From Hyunsoonleella ulvae (GTDB lineage: Bacteria > Bacteroidota > Bacteroidia > Flavobacteriales > Flavobacteriaceae): DNA of 64,000 nucleotides. Position 1 is the stretch's first letter, and each line of letters begins with the position of its first letter. The position numbers and the translations under genes were made by a program. Below the pieces are notes generated by a model. It saw only the letters and a program-made list of their open reading frames with translations, was not told the origin of the DNA and did no database searches. Of the stretch, positions 45,661 through 54,633 are shown one piece after another. The stretch covers positions 1,178,001 to 1,242,000 of the forward strand of contig NZ_JAEPJQ010000001.1 of the NCBI RefSeq assembly GCF_016827605.1. Reading direction: 5' to 3'.

Positions 45661-46729
45661 AATATCATTTTTTCTTGCCATCATGCTGTTTTCAAGTATG
45701 GTATATGGGCAAGACAAATTAAGTAAGGAGATTAAAAAAACGGTTCCACTTACAAATGATGGGGCTTTATACCTAGAAAATAAATACGGCAATGTATTCA
45801 TTAATGGTTGGGATAAAGATTCTATTAAGTTTGAAATTTCAGTAGAAGTAAAAGGAAAGAATTTAGAAAAAGCAAAAGACCTTTTAAAGCGCATTAATCC
45901 CGATTTTATAACCACAACATCACAAGTGGTTGTAAAAACCGAGATCACAGAAAAAAACGCGTCATTCTTCAATAAGTACATTAAAAAAATAGGACCGTTA
46001 AATAGTGAAAAAGCAAACTCAGACATCAATTATAGTATTTACCTACCTAGGAAAGCAGCCATAGAGGTATACAATAAGTATGGCGATATTATAATTTCAG
46101 ATTGGGATGGTAAATTAATAGCCGATGTAGAGCATGGCGATTTAAGGATAACGGATGATGTGTTAGAGTCAAAACTATCAGTAAAATACGGAAAACTAAG
46201 AGCGAATACGTTAACTAAAACAAATATTACAGCAAAAGATGCAACCATTTCTTTTGAAAAATCTGAAACCTTAAAATTAGATGCCGATGGCGCAACAATA
46301 AGTTTGGTAGAAGTTGGAACATTAGACATTAATTCCAATAAAGATGATATCGAAATTAATAATGTAAATACTATTCACGGTACTATAAAGTATTCGCAAG
46401 TAACACTAACGAATATATGGTCTAAAGTGAATTTAAGCTTAAATCTTGCAGAGTTGCGTTTAAAGAAATTTGGCATCAATGCACCTGTTGTAAATTTGCA
46501 TCAAAAATCATCAGAAGTATATGTAAATATCTCTAAAACTAATTTTAATTTTAGTGCAGAATTGGAGCAAGGCGTACTTAGAATACCTAAAACAATGAAA
46601 GACATTAATAGCAAGGTATTGGATGAAAAAAATAAGATAAGACAAATAAGAGCCACTTACGGCGATGGTAATCAAGGTATTTTTGACCTCACTGGGTATA
46701 AAGGCATTATCATATTTAAAGAACTTTAA
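45641..46729 (+). CDS. Secreted GIN/DUF4097-like beta-solenoid protein
   Basis: A 362-residue protein with signal peptide (SFFLAIMLFSSMVYGQ). The mature part has beta-solenoid-like repeats: YLENKYGNVFINGWDKDSIKFEISVEVKG, YNKYGDIIISDWDGKLIADVEHGDLRITDD, and YGKLRANTLTKTNITAKDATISFE. The pattern resembles DUF4097/DUF2807 adhesin-like proteins. I start at ATG 45641; the in-frame TTG 45635 is unlikely. It overlaps the anti-sigma gene by 20 bp, so the genes are one operon. Role unknown, possibly a surface protein made by the sigma system. Confidence 0.75.
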   Translation: MKQLHYKISFFLAIMLFSSMVYGQDKLSKEIKKTVPLTNDGALYLENKYGNVFINGWDKDSIKFEISVEVKGKNLEKAKDLLKRINPDFITTTSQVVVKTEITEKNASFFNKYIKKIGPLNSEKANSDINYSIYLPRKAAIEVYNKYGDIIISDWDGKLIADVEHGDLRITDDVLESKLSVKYGKLRANTLTKTNITAKDATISFEKSETLKLDADGATISLVEVGTLDINSNKDDIEINNVNTIHGTIKYSQVTLTNIWSKVNLSLNLAELRLKKFGINAPVVNLHQKSSEVYVNISKTNFNFSAELEQGVLRIPKTMKDINSKVLDEKNKIRQIRATYGDGNQGIFDLTGYKGIIIFKEL

Positions 46730-46744
46730 AAATCAATCAAAACA

Positions 46745-47416
46745 ATGAACAGGATAATTACAATACTATTTGTTTTAATAACGACATATTCCAGTTTCGC
46801 ACAAAAAAAAGAATCTAACGAATATGTAGAATTCGACGATAGAAAAAATGTGGTACACGGTGTGTATTTGGGTTTTAATGTCCATTATGCACAATTAGAT
46901 ACTAGAGGCGAAAAAGAAACAGCGTTTGTAAATTTAAAATTGGCTTATGTCGCCAATCAAAAAATGGAAGTAGGCATAGGGATTACAGGTTTTTTTAATG
47001 AAAGACCTAATGATAGGCCAGATTTGTTTAACGGCGATAAAGTAGCACTTTTAGGAGGGTATGTAGGTTTGCATCTAGAACCCATTTTGTTTGGTAAACG
47101 TTTTATAAGTGTCTCTTTTCCAGTGTTAGTTGGTGGTGGAGCGGTAGGCTATTTTGGCAATAGTTTTACAGATGAATACGAAGATATTAAAGAAGAAGAT
47201 TTTGATGAGTTTTTTATTGTAGAGCCAGGCATCAATATTCTCTATAACTTTTCAAGGTTTACGCAATTAGAAACAGGAATACGCTACAGATTTACAAGCG
47301 ATTATAATTTACCACCTTATGATAGTGGAAACCTTAACGGATTTTCTGTTGGAGTAGGACTAAAACTAGGCATCTTTAATATGGGGAGAAAAAAGAAGGT
47401 AAAAGATAATTTTTAG
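46745..47416 (+). CDS. Outer-membrane beta-barrel protein of the sigma operon
   Basis: A 223-residue protein with signal peptide (RIITILFVLITTYSSFAQ). The strand pattern (GVYLGFNVHYAQLDTRGEKETAFVNLKLAYV, LLGGYVGLHLEPILFGKRFISVSFPVLVGGG, QLETGIRYRF) is that of a small outer-membrane barrel. It starts 15 bp after the solenoid gene and ends the operon; its stop overlaps the stop of convergent holB. Probably outer membrane, role unknown. Confidence 0.72.
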   Translation: MNRIITILFVLITTYSSFAQKKESNEYVEFDDRKNVVHGVYLGFNVHYAQLDTRGEKETAFVNLKLAYVANQKMEVGIGITGFFNERPNDRPDLFNGDKVALLGGYVGLHLEPILFGKRFISVSFPVLVGGGAVGYFGNSFTDEYEDIKEEDFDEFFIVEPGINILYNFSRFTQLETGIRYRFTSDYNLPPYDSGNLNGFSVGVGLKLGIFNMGRKKKVKDNF

Positions 47417-48567
47417 TCAGCTTTTTTATGCAATAACCGTGTTAGTTTGATAGATAAATCCGTTAAAATAATTTTAGAATTACCGTTACGTTCAATATGG
47501 TAAATAGCATCCTGTAGTTCGTTGCTAATATCCATAATATTGTTACCATGCACAAAAGGCGCAAAATTTTCTAGCTTAAACTTATCAGTTTTTGGCTCAA
47601 AATACACCAAATCAGTAGCGTTATAATTCAACAAAAGAGCTTGACGAAAGAAATCTAAACAAAAATTTAAAAACTGTTTTTGTGTTTCTCGTCCTGTTTT
47701 AGCAATATCTTCACTCCATGAAATTAAATCGTGAATAGCAGCTTTGTTACCTTTAGCCTTAAAAGCACTACGTATCCAAAAAATAAACCAAGTTTCAAAC
47801 TGTGTATCCTCAGAATCGTGGTACACTAAATCGCAGGCCTTGTTATAATTACCATTAGCCTGATGTGCAATTTTTGTAGCAACAGCAGCCTCTAAATTGT
47901 AATTTTTAATAATAGCATTTTTAATTACTTCTTCGGCCAAAGGCGGAAAATGTAAAATTTGGCATCGCGAGCGAATCGTGTTAATAATATATTCCTCTTC
48001 CTCAGCAATCAGCAAAAAAATGGTTTTATTAGGCGGTTCCTCAATCAGTTTTAATAGCTTATTGGCACAAGCAATATTCATTTTTTCAGCCATCCAAATC
48101 AACATCACTTTATGGCCACCCTCATAAGATTTTAAAGTCAAGGACTTTACAATTTCATGAGCCTCATCTACACCAATTTGCCCCTGTTTATTATCCACCC
48201 CAAGCAGTTTATACCAATCAAATAAATTCCCGTAAGGTTGTTCATTTAAAAGTTGTCGCCACTCTTCCAGATAAAAATTACTTACAGGCTTGCTCTTTAC
48301 TTTACTACTAGTAGTTACCGGAAACGCAAAATGTAAATCAGGATGCGAAACGTTGTTAAACTTTATGTTGCAAGCATCGTTACCCGAAGTATTTTCGCCA
48401 TTACTGTTGCCACACAAAATATATTGCGCATAAGCAATAGCCATAGGTAAGGTGCCACTACCCTCAGGACCAACAAACAATTGCGCATGCGGTATACGCC
48501 CGTTATCGGCACTTTGCGTTAAGTGTGCCTTTATGTGCTCTTGCCCTAAAATATCCTGAAACAGCAT
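47413..48567 (-). CDS. holB: DNA polymerase III subunit delta'
   Basis: A 384-residue clamp-loader subunit. From ATG 48567 the protein begins MLFQDILGQEHIKAHLTQSADNGRIPHAQLFVGPEGSG, the usual delta'/AAA+ opening; the frame extends further upstream but those residues (rich in Arg and Pro) come from the repeat at 48600. The P-loop region GPEGSGTLPMA lacks the Walker A Lys, as expected for non-ATP-binding delta'. Next come the AEKMNIACANKLLKLIEEPPNKTIFLLIAE block and the IRSRCQILHFPPL sensor region. The stop overlaps that of the convergent gene. Confidence 0.93.
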   Translation of the reverse strand: MLFQDILGQEHIKAHLTQSADNGRIPHAQLFVGPEGSGTLPMAIAYAQYILCGNSNGENTSGNDACNIKFNNVSHPDLHFAFPVTTSSKVKSKPVSNFYLEEWRQLLNEQPYGNLFDWYKLLGVDNKQGQIGVDEAHEIVKSLTLKSYEGGHKVMLIWMAEKMNIACANKLLKLIEEPPNKTIFLLIAEEEEYIINTIRSRCQILHFPPLAEEVIKNAIIKNYNLEAAVATKIAHQANGNYNKACDLVYHDSEDTQFETWFIFWIRSAFKAKGNKAAIHDLISWSEDIAKTGRETQKQFLNFCLDFFRQALLLNYNATDLVYFEPKTDKFKLENFAPFVHGNNIMDISNELQDAIYHIERNGNSKIILTDLSIKLTRLLHKKAD

Positions 48568-48599
48568 CGCACAAAAGTAAACCAATTTTTTAAAATATT

Positions 48600-48715
48600 T
48601 GGGCATTCCCCTCCTAAGGTAGGGTCGGGCCTGCCTGCCGGCAGGCTTTACGTTACAAGTCCTCGCTCCCACTTGCGGGGTCGCTGTGGGCTTTCCTCTG
48701 CAATCCCTAATGCGG
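48600..48715 (+). repeat. Dispersed GC-rich repeat, copy A, with GCCTGCCGGCAGGC palindrome
   Basis: An island of high GC in an AT-rich genome, immediately upstream of holB. It contains GGGCATTCCCC, AGGGTCGGGC, the perfect palindrome GCCTGCCGGCAGGC (48633-48646), GTTACAAGTCCTCGCTCCC and GCAATCCCTAATGCGGG. The same blocks in the same order, decayed, appear on the minus strand at 30486-30604. This fits a family of intergenic repeats of Flavobacteriaceae that I recall as CGGGCTTTCCGCTACAATCC-like. Confidence 0.7.
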
Positions 48716-48896
48716 GTGTGTTTGCCAAAGCAGATGTGTTGGTGTAAACTTTTTGGTGTTTTGTTTAGTTCAGTTTAGTGATTTTATATAAAAATATAGA
48801 TTGTTTACAAAGAGTTTCTAAAGGTAATTTAAACCAAACAAGCACGTAATTTCTTTATTTTATTAAAGCCCAATAAACTTGTTATGTGATGTTATT
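48716..48896. other. Intergenic DNA upstream of holB and beyond the 48897 gene
   Basis: No gene or strong signal is visible. AT-rich spacer between the GC-rich repeat and the 3' end of the gene at 48897-50066. Confidence 0.5.
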
Positions 48897-50066
48897 TTAA
48901 AATAGAGAATATCCAAAAACTACTGATAAAGTTTTATAATCTGCAAACCAATTAGAGTAAGAACTTAGCAATCTTCTAGGTATTTGGTGTCTTAACTCTA
49001 CGCTGTATTTATCATTATACTTATAGCCTAAACCAAAAGCTAGATTGTATGATGTTGTAATTTCCAATTCATCAATTTGTGGATTATTTAAGCTTAAATC
49101 ATAAATTATAGACGCATTTATAAAAATTTTCGATGTATCATTTAAAAATAAGTAATGTCTTATACCAGCATGGAATTCAATAGAACTATAATTTACATCT
49201 ACCTCGCTTAAACTTTCATCAGTAGATTTTTCTATCATAAAACTTTGATAAGTTGGCTCAATTAAAAGTGCCCATTTATTTTTATTAGTAGAAAAAATAA
49301 ATTCTGCTTCTACTCCAAAACCAAAACCTAACTCGTTTTTAATATTAGTGTTTCTATAATTAGATTCTAATGAAGAGCTATTTAACCGAGGTCTGAGGGA
49401 TAAATTAAATAAATCTTTTTTAGGCTTTTCTTCAAAGTTAATATATTCTTGATTCGTACAGCTGTTATAGGCTACAAAAAAATTAACTAAATCTGATTGT
49501 TTATACTCTAAATTTTCAGCTTTTTTCTTCTTGATATCAGAGCATTTCAAATTATTCCATAGTTGATTTTTAAATCTATTATTTACGCCAACTTTACCCT
49601 CAGGAGTTAAATAATTTTTAAAATCTAATTGCTCAATATCAGATTCTCCTATGTTATAAAAGTATCTTATTAAACTATTGTCAACATAACTATACAAAGT
49701 AGATTTTCCTTCAACTAACACTTTTAAAAAGAGTTCTTCTTCTTGAAATGTAATTCTTTTATCATTATCTAATTCATCAACTTTGTTACTAGATCTATCA
49801 ATTTTTACGGAGCGTCTCACATATTTTGAAGAGTTATAAATCTGAAATTCTTTAATAGATTTTATTGTTTTTATACTTATTTCGCTATTTTCTGTTAGTT
49901 TATATTTGAATTCAGTTGGATTATTTCCCCAATCAAGATTTTTAATTAAACAATTAACTTTTTCATTATTATTATCAATATAATAGCCATTTTCAAAATA
50001 AACTTGAGAGTAACAATTAAGACTCAAAATTGTGGTTAAAAGAAATAGTAATTTAATTTTCATCAT
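48897..50066 (-). CDS. Outer-membrane beta-barrel hypothetical protein
   Basis: A 389-residue protein with signal peptide (IKLLFLLTTILSLNCYSQ). The N-terminal domain (about 20-150: GYYIDNNNEKVNCLIKNLDWGNNPTEFKYKLTENSEI) resembles the mature start of the small protein at 27422-27958. A Cys-containing helical part follows, and the last 170 residues form a barrel-like region ending LSVVFGYSLF. Two Met codons (50066 and 50063) are possible starts. Family not recognised, function unknown. Its AT content is higher than that of the neighbours. Confidence 0.65.
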   Translation of the reverse strand: MMKIKLLFLLTTILSLNCYSQVYFENGYYIDNNNEKVNCLIKNLDWGNNPTEFKYKLTENSEISIKTIKSIKEFQIYNSSKYVRRSVKIDRSSNKVDELDNDKRITFQEEELFLKVLVEGKSTLYSYVDNSLIRYFYNIGESDIEQLDFKNYLTPEGKVGVNNRFKNQLWNNLKCSDIKKKKAENLEYKQSDLVNFFVAYNSCTNQEYINFEEKPKKDLFNLSLRPRLNSSSLESNYRNTNIKNELGFGFGVEAEFIFSTNKNKWALLIEPTYQSFMIEKSTDESLSEVDVNYSSIEFHAGIRHYLFLNDTSKIFINASIIYDLSLNNPQIDELEITTSYNLAFGLGYKYNDKYSVELRHQIPRRLLSSYSNWFADYKTLSVVFGYSLF

Positions 50067-50280
50067 TATTTTATTTGTTGATTTTTAATAATTCATTAAA
50101 CTATCGTAAATACATCTCTACAATATTTTATGTCTAAAAGCAAACGAATGTAGCCGAAATTTTTTACATATCCTATACAGGTCCACCTGTTTTTGACTAA
50201 GACAATTAATCTTCAGAAAATTTTGTTTCACTTCAAACGTTTTCGTTAAAAAAGGCATTTTTTAAAGCTATTTAATTGCC

Positions 50281-50288
50281 TACATTTG
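50281..50288 (+). promoter_or_regulatory. Probable -7 box for pgk (TACATTTG)
   Basis: TACATTTG fits TAnnTTTG and is 28 bp before the pgk start codon. The -33 region is T-rich (CATTTTTTAAAG) without a clear TTG. Confidence 0.55.
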
Positions 50289-50316
50289 TGTTCTAATTTG
50301 ATATAAAACAATATAA

Positions 50317-51504
50317 ATGAAGACGCTAAACGATTTTAATTTCGAAAATAAAAAGGCACTTATCCGTGTAGATTTTAATGTACCATTAAATGAAAATTTT
50401 GAGGTAACAGATGCTACAAGAATTGTATCGGCAAAACCAACCATTATTAAAATTTTAGAAGACGGTGGAAGTTGTATTTTAATGTCGCATTTAGGGCGTC
50501 CAAAAGGATTTCAAGATGAGTTTTCATTAAAGCATATTGTGTCTAAAGTAGAGGATGTTTTAGGCGTAGGTGTAAAATTTGTATCAGATTGCATTGGCGA
50601 AGATGTTGAAGCTGCAGCAGCTAGCTTACAACCAGGAGAAATTTTATTATTAGAAAACTTAAGGTATTACAAAGAAGAAACCGCTGGAGACGAAGGCTTT
50701 GCTGAAAAATTATCAAAACTTGGCGATATTTATGTAAATGATGCTTTTGGTACAGCACATAGAGCACATGCATCTACAACCATTGTAGCCCAATTTTTTG
50801 AAGGTAAAAAGTGCTTTGGTAATTTATTAGCCCAAGAAATAGAAAGTATTAAAAAAGTAATGGAAACAGGAGAAAAGCCTGTTTTAGCTATTCTTGGTGG
50901 GGCAAAAGTGTCTTCTAAAATTACCATTATTGAAAATATTTTAGATAAAGTAGACCACTTAATTATTGGAGGAGGTATGGCCTTTACTTTTGTAAAAGCA
51001 CAAGGAGGAAGCATAGGAAACTCTATTTGCGAGGACGATAAAATGCCGTTAGCATTAGAAATTTTAGAACAAGCCAAAGCGAAAAATGTACAAGTACATA
51101 TCCCAGTAGATACCATCGCAGCAGACGCTTTTAGTAACGATGCTAACACACAAATTTGTGATATCAATGCCATTCCTGATGGATGGGAAGGAGTAGATGC
51201 AGGACCAAAATCTCGCGAGCAGTTCCACAAAGTTGTAATGGAAAGTAAAACTATTCTTTGGAACGGCCCATTAGGTGTTTTTGAAATGGAAAGTTTTGCA
51301 AATGGTACAATAGAGCTAGGAAATTCCATTGCAGAAGCAACAAAAGATGGTGCGTTTTCATTAGTAGGTGGTGGCGATTCTGTAGCCGCTGTTAAACAAT
51401 TTGGTTTTCAAGATAAAGTAAGTTATGTAAGTACAGGAGGTGGAGCTATGTTAGAAAGCTTAGAAGGGAAAACATTGCCTGGAATTGCTGCTATTTTGGC
51501 TTAA
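50317..51504 (+). CDS. pgk: Phosphoglycerate kinase
   Basis: A 395-residue glycolytic enzyme converting 1,3-bisphosphoglycerate and ADP to 3-phosphoglycerate and ATP. Family signatures are clear: [25 protein letters not shown] at the start, [44 protein letters not shown] and the C-terminal [23 protein letters not shown]. Length and start are normal. A -7 box precedes it and a strong terminator follows, so it is transcribed alone. Confidence 0.98.
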   Translation: MKTLNDFNFENKKALIRVDFNVPLNENFEVTDATRIVSAKPTIIKILEDGGSCILMSHLGRPKGFQDEFSLKHIVSKVEDVLGVGVKFVSDCIGEDVEAAAASLQPGEILLLENLRYYKEETAGDEGFAEKLSKLGDIYVNDAFGTAHRAHASTTIVAQFFEGKKCFGNLLAQEIESIKKVMETGEKPVLAILGGAKVSSKITIIENILDKVDHLIIGGGMAFTFVKAQGGSIGNSICEDDKMPLALEILEQAKAKNVQVHIPVDTIAADAFSNDANTQICDINAIPDGWEGVDAGPKSREQFHKVVMESKTILWNGPLGVFEMESFANGTIELGNSIAEATKDGAFSLVGGGDSVAAVKQFGFQDKVSYVSTGGGAMLESLEGKTLPGIAAILA

Positions 51505-51580
51505 TCCATAAGGAGTATAAGACTCTCGAAGAGCCCTTAACAAGATGAAATAGTATTTTCTACTTCAACAAAAAACAGAA

Positions 51581-51620
51581 AAGACCTGGTAGATTTAAAA
51601 CTCTATCAGGTCTTATTTTT
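51581..51620 (+). terminator. Terminator after pgk
   Basis: Stem AAGACCTGGTAGA (51581-51593) pairs with TCTATCAGGTCTT (51602-51614) with one G-U, loop of 8 nt, followed by ATTTTTG. Confidence 0.9.
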
Positions 51621-51683
51621 GTATTTCAATCAAAAAACACGATTTTAGCCTTAATATCGTTCGTTTAAATTGAATGGATACTT

Positions 51684-53243
51684 ATGGTTTTTCGATTTTT
51701 TATAATTTTATTGTGTGTTACGGCTGTTTCTTTTGCCCAAATACCAGCAGAGACGTCTAAAATAAACACTACGCTTGTGGGAGACACGACACTGGTAGGT
51801 GTCGAACAAAAGGTCATAACTTCTATTAAGCCCATTGTAGATGATAGTCTTTCAGTAAAAAAACTAAAAGACATAGACCATTTAGCCGAAATAGATAAAA
51901 AATGGCGAGAAGAAATCTACAACAATAATTTGTTTGATACCATATACAAGTCAGTAACCGAAATGACTTTTGAAGAGGTAGATTACCCAGAACTTCCAAC
52001 AGATACGTTAAAAAAGCATTTAAAGGAATTAGATGCCAGAACACCTTTTAACGTAGCATATAATCCGTCTCTAGAGCGTGTTATAAAATCGTATTTAAAA
52101 CATAGGCGAAAGCATTTGCAGAAACTCATGACCATGAGTGCGTTCTATTTTCCTTTATTTGAACAGGAATTGGATAATCAAAACATTCCGTTAGAAATAA
52201 AATATTTAGCTATAGTAGAGTCTGCTTTAAAACCCAATGCAAAATCTAGGGTTGGTGCTACAGGCTTATGGCAATTTATGTTTAGTACAGGCAAAATGTA
52301 TGGTTTAGATGTAAGCAGTTATGTGGATGAGCGTAGCGACCCTATAAAATCTACCAAAGCAGCAGCTAAATATTTAGCAAAACTATACGAGATTTTTGGA
52401 GATTGGGATTTAGCTCTAGCAGCATATAATTCAGGCCCAGGAAATGTTACGAAAGCCATACGACGATCGGGTGGCTATGAGAATTATTGGAATATTCGCC
52501 ACAATTTACCACGAGAAACCGCAGGATATTTACCAGCATTTTTAGCCAACATGTACATTTTTGAATATGCAGAAGCTCATGGCTTTAAGCGTTATAAGCC
52601 AGAAATGGTTTATTTTGAAACAGATACAGTAGTTGTTAAACACATGATAACTTTAGATCAAGTCTCTGAAGTAACTGGAACACCTATTGAGCAATTACAA
52701 TTTTTAAATCCCTCTTACAAGTTAGATATCATCCCTGTTATAAAAGACAAAAATTACACATTGCGATTACCATCAGAAGTTGTAGGTGCTTTTGTAAACA
52801 ACGAAGAAAAAATTTATGCTTTTGCAAAAGAAGAATTAGAAAAACGAGAAAAACCATTACCACAGTTTTTTAATGCGAATGATAGGATACGATATCGTGT
52901 AAAGTCTGGAGATTATTTAGGGAAAATAGCAAGGATTTATGGTGTTAGGGTAAGCGACATTAAACGCTGGAACGGATTGCGAAACAATAACCTGAAAATA
53001 GGGCAACGTCTTTCTATCTACCCAAGAAAACCCGTAGTTTCAGTTCCACAAGTTGCTACTAAAAAAATAAAGCCAAAGCCTATTACAGGAGATGTTGTTA
53101 TATATACCGTAAAAACAGGAGACTCACTTTGGAGTATTTCTCAAAAATTTTCTGGAGTTTCTATTCAAAATATTAAAGATTGGAATGGTATTAGTGGTAG
53201 TAAATTAAAACCAGGAATGAAGTTGAAAATTTCAAAAGGATAA
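51684..53243 (+). CDS. MltD-like membrane-bound lytic transglycosylase with LysM domains
   Basis: A 519-residue protein with signal peptide (RFFIILLCVTAVSFAQ). The SLT domain spans about 150-290 (PLEIKYLAIVESALKPNAKSRVGATGLWQFMFSTGKMYGLDV, with the catalytic Glu of VESAL, and ALAAYNSGPGNV). Two LysM modules follow: about 404-450 (RYRVKSGDYLGKIARIYGVRVSDIKRWNGL) and about 472-518 (IYTVKTGDSLWSISQKFSGVSIQNIKDWNGI). It cleaves peptidoglycan glycan strands and binds them through LysM. It is 18 bp before a lipoprotein gene. Confidence 0.93.
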   Translation: MVFRFFIILLCVTAVSFAQIPAETSKINTTLVGDTTLVGVEQKVITSIKPIVDDSLSVKKLKDIDHLAEIDKKWREEIYNNNLFDTIYKSVTEMTFEEVDYPELPTDTLKKHLKELDARTPFNVAYNPSLERVIKSYLKHRRKHLQKLMTMSAFYFPLFEQELDNQNIPLEIKYLAIVESALKPNAKSRVGATGLWQFMFSTGKMYGLDVSSYVDERSDPIKSTKAAAKYLAKLYEIFGDWDLALAAYNSGPGNVTKAIRRSGGYENYWNIRHNLPRETAGYLPAFLANMYIFEYAEAHGFKRYKPEMVYFETDTVVVKHMITLDQVSEVTGTPIEQLQFLNPSYKLDIIPVIKDKNYTLRLPSEVVGAFVNNEEKIYAFAKEELEKREKPLPQFFNANDRIRYRVKSGDYLGKIARIYGVRVSDIKRWNGLRNNNLKIGQRLSIYPRKPVVSVPQVATKKIKPKPITGDVVIYTVKTGDSLWSISQKFSGVSIQNIKDWNGISGSKLKPGMKLKISKG

Positions 53244-53261
53244 CTTCAAAACATAAAAACA

Positions 53262-54239
53262 ATGAGAAAAATAATAAGTGTTTTAATAATTGTGTTAGTG
53301 TTTGCGTCTTGTAAGGACGATAAATCAAAAAACCAAAGAATACTTTTTGATTCGGAAGGAAGAATTAACCATGTATCTGTTGTTATAGATAATGAAAACT
53401 GGAAAGGGCGTTTAGGAGAGGCTATAAGGGATGTACTCACAGCTCCAGTTTATGGTTTGCCACAAGATGAGCCTACATTTAATATCAATCAAATACCACC
53501 TCAAGTTTTTACTGATTTTATAACAAGAACCCGAACCGTTTTAAAGATTGAAATGGGGAAACCAGCTGGGATCACATTTAGGGATAATGTGTATGCGCAA
53601 CCACAAAAAGTAATTTTAATTACAGGGAAAACAAAACAACAAGTTGAAAATATTTTAAAAGAAAACACCCAAAAAATATTAGAAACATTTAGAAATATCG
53701 AACTAAAGCAAAGGCAGCGTATCATGAGAAAATCGCTCTTTAATACCCAAGTTATTAAAGATAAATTGGGTTTGAAGATAGAATTTCCTAGTGCGTATAG
53801 AATAGCAAAAGAGGATGATAATTTTTTCTGGATTAGACGAGACATTAATACAGGAACACTTAATTTAATGCTTTATGAGTTGCCAAACAGTGCTATAAAT
53901 AAAGATAGCTTAATTAATCAAATTGTGGTAATAAGAGACTCTATTGGCAAACAGTATATCGAAGGGCCGGTTGAGGGGTCTTATATGTCCACAGAGATGG
54001 CCTACACACCATTTCATGGAGAAACCATCTTAGATAATAAACCTACTTTAGAGACAAAAGGTATGTGGCAAGTAAAAAATGCTTTTATGGCTGGCCCCTA
54101 TATTAATTACGCTATAGAAGACGAAATAAACAAACGTTGGATAATAGCTGAAGGCTTTGCATTTGCACCATCAGTTGAAAAACGGGATTATATGTTTGAG
54201 TTGGAGGCCATAATTAAAACAATTAAAATTGAGAAGTAA
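53262..54239 (+). CDS. DUF4837 family lipoprotein
   Basis: A 325-residue lipoprotein (VFASC, Cys17). DUF4837 features: INHVSVVIDNENWKGRLGEAIRDVLTAPVYGLPQDEPTFNINQIPP, the FRDNVYAQPQKVILITG segment and FFWIRRDINTGTLNLMLYELP. Conserved in Bacteroidota, function unknown. It lies 18 bp after the lytic transglycosylase gene and is followed by a terminator, so the two form an operon, probably at the envelope. Confidence 0.9.
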   Translation: MRKIISVLIIVLVFASCKDDKSKNQRILFDSEGRINHVSVVIDNENWKGRLGEAIRDVLTAPVYGLPQDEPTFNINQIPPQVFTDFITRTRTVLKIEMGKPAGITFRDNVYAQPQKVILITGKTKQQVENILKENTQKILETFRNIELKQRQRIMRKSLFNTQVIKDKLGLKIEFPSAYRIAKEDDNFFWIRRDINTGTLNLMLYELPNSAINKDSLINQIVVIRDSIGKQYIEGPVEGSYMSTEMAYTPFHGETILDNKPTLETKGMWQVKNAFMAGPYINYAIEDEINKRWIIAEGFAFAPSVEKRDYMFELEAIIKTIKIEK

Positions 54240-54270
54240 AGTTATTTTAGGACGAGACAATTTGAAAACA

Positions 54271-54304
54271 AAAAACCAACACCTGCTAGTGTTGGTTTTT
54301 TGTT
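54271..54304. terminator. Bidirectional terminator
   Basis: Perfect 12-bp stem AAAAACCAACAC (54271-54282) and GTGTTGGTTTTT (54289-54300), 6-nt loop, A-rich on one side and T-rich on the other. It sits between the convergent DUF4837 and tatA genes. Confidence 0.92.
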
Positions 54305-54322
54305 TTGTATAGTTTTTAAAGC

Positions 54323-54514
54323 TTACTCTGCTTTATCGTTTTTTGGTTCTTCCTCTTTACTGGCATCTTTAAATTCTTTTATACCACTGCCTAAACCACG
54401 CATTAATTCTGGTATTTTTCTTCCACCAAATAAAAGTAATACCACAACAACTATTAAAATTATTTGTGGAGCGCCGATAGCTAATGGTAATGTGTAAAAA
54501 CTCATAACAAACAT
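54323..54514 (-). CDS. tatA: Twin-arginine translocase subunit TatA/E
   Basis: A 63-residue protein of the TatA/TatE family: N-terminal membrane helix ([28 protein letters not shown]) with the FGxxKxPEL motif, then the amphipathic helix [11 protein letters not shown] and an acidic tail. It forms the protein-conducting part of the Tat system. ATG at 54514 and ATG at 54505 are both possible; the second gives a more typical N-terminus. tatC is not adjacent. Confidence 0.93.
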   Translation of the reverse strand: MFVMSFYTLPLAIGAPQIILIVVVVLLLFGGRKIPELMRGLGSGIKEFKDASKEEEPKNDKAE

Positions 54515-54633
54515 GTTTTAGGATACAAAGTTAATAATTAAAGTTTAATAAAACCGTTTTTAACATTAATACTAGGGGTTTCCTTAAGAGAAGGCTAAAA
54601 CCTTGAAATTATTTAATTAATTTTGCTTGTAGC

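Noticed and set aside
48568-48672. N-terminal extension of holB by 35 residues
   Set aside because: The added residues are Arg/Pro-rich, encoded by the GC-rich repeat, and do not match the delta' family, which begins at MLFQDILGQ.
50730-51329. 199-residue minus-strand open frame inside pgk
   Set aside because: Antisense to the conserved pgk gene; the protein has no recognisable features.
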